A stretch of 9,640 bases of DNA, from assembly GCA_015486425.1 (NCBI GenBank), contig WFRQ01000273.1:1-9640 (forward strand), in the 5' to 3' direction. A program made the translations under genes and the position numbers. The notes under the pieces are model-generated. The model did not search any database and was not told where the DNA came from. It was given only the letters and a program-made list of their open reading frames with translations. This DNA is from Deltaproteobacteria bacterium. Its GTDB lineage: Bacteria > Desulfobacterota > Dissulfuribacteria > Dissulfuribacterales > QOAL01. Positions 1 through 7,200 of this stretch are shown in pieces; position 1 is the first letter of the stretch, and each line of letters begins with the position of its first letter.

Positions 1-2
1 CA

Positions 3-2840
3 GTGCTTGAGGTGGCTTCAGGCGTGGAATTTTGTGAAAGAGGCACTGTTGTTGCCTGCAATGATGACAGCGGAGATGAATACTGCGGGAGCGCCTGTTC
101 GGGCAGCGCAAGCAAGGCCATGTTCTACGCTAATGCCGGAACCCGCTATATAATTCGGGTAGGGGCGTACAACAATAATTCAGCAGGCTGCGAGATGTGC
201 CTCGGGCTAATTGTTACCGTGGGCTCACCGTGCGGAGTACCTCCAAGAAACATTGTCTGCAGTGAGGCCTATGAACTTCCAGGCACCATGGGAAGTCACG
301 AGATGACCGTGGATGCTGCGGATACGCCTGTTAATACTCAGACATGGTCATGCTCTACTGTGAGCCACCCTGTATGGTTTAAATTCACAGCAGCCACTGA
401 CGGCATCGCCACTTTCTCCACATGCCATGCAGCCACCAGCTATGACACTGTTATCAACGCGGTGAACTCCTGCAGCGGCATGACATTACAGCTTGGATGC
501 AATGATGACATGCAGGGCTGCGAGGTAAATAACCACGCCTCTGAGGTCTCTTTCCCGGTCAGCGCAGGCCATGACTATTTTGTGGCAGTTGGCTCTTACA
601 ACGAACAGGCTGCGGGATGCCTTGGTGTTCGGCTTACCATTTCCGAATGTAGGCAGGACAGTGATTGTGAAGATGGCAATCCGTGCACCCATAATACCTG
701 CGGTGCAGGAACGTGTGAAGTCACGCCGCTTCCCGGCCGGACCTGCAGTGATGATGGTAACCAGTGCACCAGTGATGTATGCAGTGATTCAGGCATGTGC
801 ACGCACCCTGAGAAACCGGCCGGTTCTCCCTGCGGCGATCCTTCAGATACCATGTGTACCGATCCGGATACCTGCAATGGCGAGGGGCAGTGCCTGGCAA
901 ATGACTCTCCCATGGGCAGTCCCTGCCCGGATGCGCTGTTCTGTAACGGTGAAGAGACATGCGATGGCCATGGCCAGTGTGGCCCCGGGGATCCGCCATG
1001 TTCCCCTGATCTGTTCTGCAATGAAGAAACTGATACGTGTGAGCCTGTTCACGTAACAGTCCCTGATGTGGTAGGCCTTACACGCCCTGAAGCCGAGGAG
1101 ATGCTTCTAAATGCAGGATTCAAGATGGGCAGTCTGGTCATTCAACAGAGTGAAACAGTCCCGCCTGATCATATTATCAGCCAGGACCCTGCAGGAGGGA
1201 GTTCGGCTGCGGCGGGCTCTGCGGTGGACATGGTAATATCCGGCGGCATTGAAGTTGAAATTTCGGATATTAAAGGGCCGCAGTGTTCAACCCTTGTTGG
1301 TGAAACAGTGACAGCAGAGGGCATATTTGTCCGTGACCCCAGGCCAATGCTTGTGACCAGTCTTGACGTGGTAATGAAGAACCAGATCATACCTGAAAAG
1401 GATTACATACTTCTTGAGGGAGAAGAAGCTGAAGCGCTGGATCCGGCGATTTATGGCGGAGCCCGGATCAGGGTCTCCGGTCAGGTTCTGAAGGCAGAAA
1501 TCTGCAGGGCCGATTCAGACAGGGACGGAGACGTGGACGGCGCTGATCTGCGGCAGATGTCCAGGGCTCTGGGCAGTTCGGAAGGCCATCCGGGATATAA
1601 CCCTGACGTGGACTTTGATCACAGCGGCGCAGTTGATACATCTGATATCTATATCTTTTCAGATGAGTTTGGCCGTACTGACTGTCCGATGCTGGATAGT
1701 AACACATTAATGCGCAGCAAAGATGATGCATCCGGTGGAGATGTATGTAAATCCTGCCTCCTTGCCCATAATTTTCAGTTTATCACCATGCCTGTTTCAA
1801 GGTATGCCCCAAAGCTGCAACAGATAACAGCCGTTCCGTTCCAGCCTCAGCCGCATAAGTGGGCAATTCTGTTCAGCGGCGGTGTAAACAGCAAATATGC
1901 CTACAAACGTTACTGGATGGATCTTAAATTCATGTACAGCACCTTGATAAATAAATATCATTTTGACCCAAATAATATCGTTGTTCTTTACAAAAACGGC
2001 AAAAAGGAAGATAACGATATGCCTGTACACTATGCTGCCACACAGGGAAATCTCAACAAGGTCATGGATGCCCTGAAAAAGGTATCCACCAATCAGGATA
2101 CCATATTTATGTTTACTACAAATCACGGAGGCGGTTTTGAAAAGGACAATGTTTACTGGCCAATAGCCGGAGGGCGGGAAGATGCAGGCGGTGACGAAGG
2201 CGTGGAGCCTATATTTGAAAAAAATTACTGGTCATGCCTTTACGGAAGCAGACAGGGTCGTTCATGTGACAACCTTCACCAGTGGTGCCCAGGCTGTTCA
2301 TTGCCGCCGCCTGCCAAATGCTGTGACAGGAACGGGCTTGATCTTAACGGTGATAATGACAGAACAGATCAGGTAGCCTGGGATGAAGAGCTCTGTACAT
2401 GGGGAGGGGCGGTTTATGATGATGATCTGGCTGCCATGCTCCAGGGGATTGCATATCACCGCATGATTATAGTGATGGAACAGTGTTTCAGCGGTGGATT
2501 CCTGCGGGACCTCTCAGGCAAGGACAGGATTATAATGTCTGCTTCCACGCAATACAAATCATCCTTCTGTGTCAATGCAGCTCCAACAAAATGTAACTAT
2601 GATGAATTTTCCTATCATTTCACCTGCGCCCTCAGGGGTGCCCGCCCTGATGGCACTGTGGTAGATGCGGATACCAACAACGACGGCACGGTATCCATGG
2701 TGGAGGCTTTCAATTACGCGGTTGCTCATGACAGGGCAGATGAAACACCAATGTATGAAGACAACGGTGATGGAGTCCCGCACTCAGGCACCATGCCCCA
2801 GGGCAGTGACGGTACCCTCGGAAGCAGCACGTCATTATGA
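3..2840 (+). CDS. Large secreted multidomain protein with C-terminal legumain-like (C13) cysteine protease domain; 5'-partial
   Basis: The frame is open from the left edge, so the true start and any signal peptide lie outside; the GTG at position 3 is only the first in-frame codon. Numbering from there, the order is: end of one PPC-like domain (1-75), a second (78-214, motif CNDD and paired Cys), a Cys-rich tract with repeated C-x4-C spacing (216-347), one PASTA domain (350-416, starts VTVPDVVGLT), an unassigned beta-rich segment (417-500), a dockerin/EF-hand-like segment (501-561, DSDRDGDVDGADL) and a caspase-fold domain (619-945). Catalytic candidates are His708 in TNHGGG and Cys828 in MEQCFSGG; the latter matches the E-x-C-x-S-G pattern of legumains. 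An unusually long stretch between them holds six or more Cys and an acidic Ca-loop-like segment (LDLNGDNDRTD). A further EF-hand-like loop, DTNNDGTVSMVEAF, follows the Cys. The many Cys point to an extracytoplasmic location. The substrate is unknown. The gene converges on the C25-like gene at 8451-4237. Confidence 0.88.
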   Translation: MLEVASGVEFCERGTVVACNDDSGDEYCGSACSGSASKAMFYANAGTRYIIRVGAYNNNSAGCEMCLGLIVTVGSPCGVPPRNIVCSEAYELPGTMGSHEMTVDAADTPVNTQTWSCSTVSHPVWFKFTAATDGIATFSTCHAATSYDTVINAVNSCSGMTLQLGCNDDMQGCEVNNHASEVSFPVSAGHDYFVAVGSYNEQAAGCLGVRLTISECRQDSDCEDGNPCTHNTCGAGTCEVTPLPGRTCSDDGNQCTSDVCSDSGMCTHPEKPAGSPCGDPSDTMCTDPDTCNGEGQCLANDSPMGSPCPDALFCNGEETCDGHGQCGPGDPPCSPDLFCNEETDTCEPVHVTVPDVVGLTRPEAEEMLLNAGFKMGSLVIQQSETVPPDHIISQDPAGGSSAAAGSAVDMVISGGIEVEISDIKGPQCSTLVGETVTAEGIFVRDPRPMLVTSLDVVMKNQIIPEKDYILLEGEEAEALDPAIYGGARIRVSGQVLKAEICRADSDRDGDVDGADLRQMSRALGSSEGHPGYNPDVDFDHSGAVDTSDIYIFSDEFGRTDCPMLDSNTLMRSKDDASGGDVCKSCLLAHNFQFITMPVSRYAPKLQQITAVPFQPQPHKWAILFSGGVNSKYAYKRYWMDLKFMYSTLINKYHFDPNNIVVLYKNGKKEDNDMPVHYAATQGNLNKVMDALKKVSTNQDTIFMFTTNHGGGFEKDNVYWPIAGGREDAGGDEGVEPIFEKNYWSCLYGSRQGRSCDNLHQWCPGCSLPPPAKCCDRNGLDLNGDNDRTDQVAWDEELCTWGGAVYDDDLAAMLQGIAYHRMIIVMEQCFSGGFLRDLSGKDRIIMSASTQYKSSFCVNAAPTKCNYDEFSYHFTCALRGARPDGTVVDADTNNDGTVSMVEAFNYAVAHDRADETPMYEDNGDGVPHSGTMPQGSDGTLGSSTSL

Positions 2841-2958
2841 GGAGGTGACTGGGCGTATGTTAAGCCGCGTACGTTTTTGAGCATGGTGGCGGGATTGTTA
2901 CAAGAAAGGAGAGGTCCATAAGAAACTAAACAATTTGACATATATCAGACCTCGCAAA

Positions 2959-2975
2959 AAATTGCATGGCAATTT
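2959..2975. other. Weak AT-rich hairpin downstream of the C13-like gene
   Basis: AAATTGC and GCAATTT form a 7 bp stem around a 3 nt loop. An A-run precedes it on the plus strand, so only minus-strand transcripts would have a U-tract after the stem. It could act as a poor terminator for leftward transcripts. It does not look like a terminator for the plus-strand gene ending at 2840, and none was seen there. Confidence 0.25.
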
Positions 2976-2983
2976 GGTGTTAA

Positions 2984-3163
2984 GGGGCTGTCCAAAAATA
3001 AGTTGGATGATGGCGCGCTCAGATTTGGGTCAGGCTGAGTTGAACTGATTGAGCAAAACCGCAGGCGTAGCCCGGCTACGCCTCAGGATTTTGTGATTGA
3101 AGTTCAGCTCAGGATGGCCTGAAGATGAGATGCGAAATCGGCAAGTTATTTTTGGACAGTCCC
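2984..3163. mobile_element. MITE-like 180 bp near-palindromic element with TAA flanks
   Basis: The outer ends GGGGCTGTCCAAAAATAA and, on the other strand, GGGACTGTCCAAAAATAA match at all but one position. Imperfect complementarity continues through both arms, roughly 70% by eye, to a central palindrome at 3065-3081 (GCGTAGCC-C-GGCTACGC) whose centre coincides with the midpoint of the element. TAA occurs directly outside both ends (2981-2983 and 3164-3166), as expected for a short target-site duplication. No coding capacity is seen. Together this suggests a non-autonomous element mobilised in trans. Its parent transposase family cannot be named from this copy. Confidence 0.75.
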
Positions 3164-3223
3164 TAAGGTTGGTGGTTGCTCGATTTTGCCTTAAAATTGG
3201 ACAAACAGACCACAAGAAAGGCC

Positions 3224-3248
3224 GTAGGGGCGGAATATCTTCCGCCCT
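3224..3248 (+). repeat. REP-like palindrome, left member of an inverted pair
   Basis: The unit reads GTAG followed by a hairpin with stem GGGCGGAA / TTCCGCCC and loop TATC. A 5' GTAG tetranucleotide next to a short imperfect palindrome is the known architecture of REP sequences mobilised by RAYT transposases. It pairs with an inverted copy at 3422-3446 (24 of 25 bases), giving a BIME-like doublet. A RAYT pseudogene starts about 220 bp to the right. Confidence 0.65.
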
Positions 3249-3421
3249 GTTATCAAGCGCCCCGATTCAACCATACGTCGCACCCTATACACCAACCGCA
3301 CCCAATTATCCTCATCCCACCATTAACCGCACAATTTCCACCATCCTCTGCCTGAGGGACAATCAAGGCGATCCGTCTCCCCTGTGGAAAATAATCCGCA
3401 ATACCCGGCGAATACCCCCAA
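3249..3421. other. Spacer of the REP doublet, C-rich on the plus strand
   Basis: This segment lies between the two inverted palindromes. The plus strand is conspicuously C-rich and G-poor for much of its length. A minus-strand frame is open for nearly 60 codons across it but has no plausible start or recognisable motif, so it is not called as a gene. It may be part of the same repeated unit as the flanking palindromes. Confidence 0.4.
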
Positions 3422-3446
3422 AGGGCGGAAGATATTCCGCCCCTGC
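3422..3446 (-). repeat. REP-like palindrome, right member of an inverted pair
   Basis: This is an inverted copy of the 3224-3248 unit with one difference: read on the minus strand it starts GCAG instead of GTAG. The stem GGGCGGAA / TTCCGCCC is intact. The 221 bp from here to the RAYT start (3447-3667) contain no feature I can support. Confidence 0.62.
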
Positions 3447-3667
3447 ACCTCCAGAGGCCGTTGGGTAATATTGTTTGTGGATTTTAACAGGCATTTACAA
3501 AATGCTTCCCGCAAAATATGGCATATCCGCGTGTATGATTTGCGCAATGCCGGGGATGAGCGCATATTTGGCAGTTACCTGCCTGTGTCAGGTGTCCAAA
3601 AAATACAGGGATTTTCGTGCCTGCTTTATGAGGTCTGTATATTCAACAATGGACCAATAGGGCATCC

Positions 3668-4055
3668 ATGCCTATATTAGCGAGATTAGATGCTCCCGGA
3701 GTATTACATCATACCTAAATTGAGCGTTTCAAAATGTGGAAAATATTTTTTTTAAAGAAATTAAAAGGAGTTATATCGACTATAGCCTTCCAATTTTGAA
3801 ACCCTTCGGGATTGCCGTCTTCACCGCATCTCCTTTGTCATCGGAATCCCCATATAGCCGACTATAATGGGAATTCCTCTTTCGCGGATATGCAGCAAAT
3901 CCGAACAATCGCTCAACTTAGGTCATATAATGATCCGGGGGTTAAGGGCGTCGAAAGATATTCTCAGGAGCGATAAAGACCGTGATGATTTTATTGATCG
4001 GTTGTCGATCATTCTGCCGGAATGTAATACAGCCTGTTACGCATGGGCCTTACTG
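3668..4055 (+). pseudogene. RAYT (REP-associated Y1/IS200-like transposase) gene remnant, interrupted and 3'-truncated
   Basis: RAYTs are single-strand Y1 tyrosine transposases that mobilise REP palindromes. The frame from ATG 3668 reads MPILARLDAPGVLHH and then hits a stop inside an inserted element (3713-3923). It resumes at 3927 as IMIRGLRASKDILRSDKDRD, followed by a stretch ending ACYAWALL. Joined after removal of the insert and one CAT of the duplication, the 58 codons follow the familiar N-terminal RAYT pattern RLDAPGxLHHIMIRG...FRDDxDRxxFxxRL...AWAL. The following IPNHFHLL segment, which carries the metal-binding His pair, and everything beyond it (including the catalytic Tyr) are missing after about 4055. 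The gene is therefore dead by both insertion and truncation. From 4056 to 4236 I see only an open frame running to a stop at 4169, with no similarity I recognise. The adjacent REP-like doublet fits the assignment. Confidence 0.82.
3713..3923. mobile_element. MITE-like 211 bp inverted-repeat element inserted in the RAYT gene, 3 bp CAT duplication
   Basis: The ends are ACCTAAATTGAGCG (3713-3726) and, on the opposite strand, ACCTAAGTTGAGCG (3923-3910): 13 of 14 bases match. CAT flanks both ends (3710-3712 and 3924-3926). That it is a real target duplication is supported independently, because deleting the element plus one CAT restores the conserved LHHIMIRG motif of RAYT. An internal inverted repeat is also present (TTTCAAAATGTGGA near 3727, TCCAATTTTGAAA near 3788). 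No transposase is encoded, so mobilisation would be in trans. The family is not identified. Confidence 0.83.
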
Positions 4056-4236
4056 AGATGGCAAAGTTATCAGGGACAGGACAGGGGCAGGAGAATAATA
4101 TTTTCTTCCGGAAATCTCGACCCCATCCGTAAACCCCCTATGCCGTATTCGCTATCAGAGGTAAAATAGCCTCCGTAGTTACGGGCCTCTTCCAGTAAGA
4201 ATCAGCCATGGACATACATGGACAGAAATTTTCAGA

Positions 4237-7200
4237 CTATTCACATCGCATACCGTAGGTCGCGGCAAATTCATCCAGCCTGCCGAGATCATCCTTGATG
4301 AAAATAGCCAGGTCTGAACCGTCCACATCTCCATCCGCCAGCGCGTCGCCATAGCAGATATCCGCTGTGTCCGCGCCTATTATGAAATGATCATCTGCCG
4401 TATCAAGCAGATTTCCATCTTCGTCTTCAAGTTTTATTGACAACCTGTAGTGCCCGTCCGGCACACCCGTAGTATCCCATGTTTCAATAAGGGCCGAACG
4501 GCCTGGAGGAAGCTCCAGGGTATGAAGCGGCAGTCCGCCCATGTGGAGAGTGCCTGTATAGGGTTCTATAACCGCACGGAGGCGGACTGTCTGATCAGCC
4601 TCTTGCATGTTGTCAAGTTCCAGGAAGAGATTCACAGGCTGGCCGGGAAGCACGGCTTTTTTCTTTACTGATATGGTGGTGATCGCCACAAGGCTTTCCA
4701 TAATGGAAAAGCTGAATTCATAATGGGCGTAGTATTGGCACTCTGTTGTTTCAGTATTATATTGAAAAGGATAGAGCCTGAGGACAAGGGTGGAACCGTT
4801 GTCTCCGTTGTTACTGCCGGGGATGATATCCCATCTGAACGGAATGTCCGGGTACCAGAGATAGTCAGCAGGAACAAATGGTTCTCCCGCGTCATTTTCC
4901 ATGAAGTCGTCAGGTGAAACGGGCAGATGCAGGCCCTGGCAAGTTTGGAGTTTCGACCTGTTCAGCATATCCACGCCCTGGACCACATATCCGGGTGGAA
5001 TGGCGATTTCTTCAATCCAGAAGGGTACCTGATACTGGCCGGGTTCACTCATTGTATCGCCACCGGGGATTTCCACATAATCAACCCCCTCGATGCTGCT
5101 CACTGTATAATCGGGCAGGTCCAGGGTAATGCCTTCAGGCGGTGCATCTCCTGCCTGGCCTTTGCCGGAAACCGGCAACGTCAGACCTTTTGCTGCATCA
5201 TATCCGAACTTGGGATCGCCGTAGATATTGTAGGCCAGGGAAAACCGCCAGTTCTCCCAATTTGCCCATATACTTCTTTCAAGGTTTCGCCACGCATATC
5301 CCATTCCCAGCCACGGTCTCCACCGGTCCCTGAAATATGCAAGCCCGTTACGTGCGTTAATACCGGTATTGGTCATACGTGTGGCGCCGATATACAACCC
5401 GGCGCCATGGGCCAGAAATGCCTCGGCAATGCTCTGGTCATTATCTTCCTCGTATTCGCCTGTATGACATGCCACAGCGATGACACCGGGATTTACACCG
5501 TCGAAACTGATATCTTCAACCTGCGCGGAGCTTAACACCGAATGCCCCCAACCGTTCGCGTCACCATGACCGTCGAAGTAGATGATATCTCTGTCTGAAA
5601 ACAGGGGGCGAAGATCATTCCATGCCGTCGATGAATCCGTGTAGTCTGTCCTGTGAAATTTTACATTGGGAAAATAAGATATGAACTGATTGTCCATGAC
5701 ATTTGAGATGTCATTAATGTTTTTGATAAAACTCGATTCATAATTCCCCATTCCGCTGATAAGCAGGGCGTTGGATGCGTCAAAACCATAACCCGACAGG
5801 TTCTGCTCTACCCCCATGCTGGTCATGATGGGTGTTGTCAGCGCAGCGGCATCGTTACCAATAATCCTGCCAAGAATGAGGTCTGTATAACCGTCATCAT
5901 TCACATCAGCATAGGGCTGATCAGTGAGCGGAACCGTATATTGTCCTGCTGGAACGGTAACAGCTATGGTAAAAGACGGGATAATCTCCGTTTCCCCTAC
6001 CAGAAGCATGTAACCGTTATCCTTCCATGACGGGCACATTAGATCGCTCCAGCTACCTTCATCCACACTTCCCTGCTTGGACTTGTGACCTTCCACTTTG
6101 AGCAGTTCGGTGCGTGGAGCCGGCGTGTCAAGATAGCCCAGAACGGCATTTTTACCATGTACAAACACGGCAAGTTCAGAAAGCAGATTATCTACCTCCT
6201 CTGCATCATAGATGGAGTAAAGTTTCCACGGGTGGGTTACAACGATGTAGTTACAGTTCGATACTGGTGAAAATATGTTTGGCAGGTTGAGGGGAATTTC
6301 CTCCGTCCCCCACCAGCCTTCTATGGTCTTCTGGGCGGGCAGCTGGTATGTAAGTGAACTCACAGGTGCATCCGGCCCCTCCTCTCTCTTGTAAGTCACC
6401 CTGGTACTTTTGCCGATGACATAGTTGAAATGCTTGGGATTTGGTGAAACAAGCACTGTGGACATGTTCACGGTGCACTCCTTCATCTCGTTGGGCATGA
6501 GCCTGCCTATGTCATATGTGACCTCTGAAGAAAAGGTGTAGGGATCAAAATGTACCTGTGGTCTGGATCCATAATTACTCTGTATAGCCTGAAATCCTGC
6601 ATGTATGTCATGTACCCTCACATCATAAATTGGATCCGGACTGAGGTTCTGTACGTACATTTTGGCTTCATAATAAATTCCATCGCGTTTTACCTGGCCC
6701 CGGATGAGTTTTATGAACAGATATTTTTTGAAAGGCCCTGTTTCATCGAGGATTGAACCGCTATTTGCCACATGCACGTAATGTTGCGCTGACTGGAATA
6801 AATCTGCATTGTTTACTGCAACCGCCTTTATTTGATGATCCTCCTCGTTGCCGGAGCCATAAGAGTTCCACAGCCACGATGCATGTTCTTCAATACCCGG
6901 TTCCCCATTGATCTGCGCCACATGCATGAGCTGGTCATCAATAAAGAAGAGGATACGGCTAATGCCTGAGTCCGGATCCATGCCCCATGCTTCAACATTG
7001 ACGCTGCCACCTGAGACCACAGAAGCTGCATCCGGTGAAATAATTCCCGCATCAGGCGGTGACAGATCAGCAGGTTTCACAGCTACCTGCACATGGCTCT
7101 CCTGCATGATTTCAGCACCTGCCATATCACTGGTGACTACCCTCAGGGTGTGCGCACCATTCGAAAGCTCCGAAGGGTCGAATACCCAGTCAAACGCATC

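Noticed and set aside
571..1056. Plus- and minus-strand open frames within the Cys-rich repeat tract
   Set aside because: They are shadows of the periodic Cys-rich coding sequence in the main frame.
2857..2880. Seven-codon ORF after GGAGGT just downstream of the C13-like gene
   Set aside because: Too short to support as a gene; the Shine-Dalgarno-like sequence is probably coincidental.
3224..3446. CRISPR-like repeat-spacer structure
   Set aside because: There are only two units, in inverted orientation and 170 bp apart, with no regular spacers.
3219..3461. AGGCCGT direct repeats near both REP-like palindromes as a target-site duplication
   Set aside because: The right copy lies 8 bases beyond the palindrome while the left one overlaps its GTAG, so the positions do not fit a common element boundary.
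3867..4169. 100-codon plus-strand frame as an independent gene starting at ATG 3867
   Set aside because: The ATG and first residues lie inside the inserted 211 bp element. The recognisable part belongs to the interrupted RAYT that starts at 3668.
4927..5535. 202-codon plus-strand open frame
   Set aside because: It lies entirely antisense to the C25 catalytic core, where the minus-strand frame shows clear family motifs; it has no RBS or recognisable domain.
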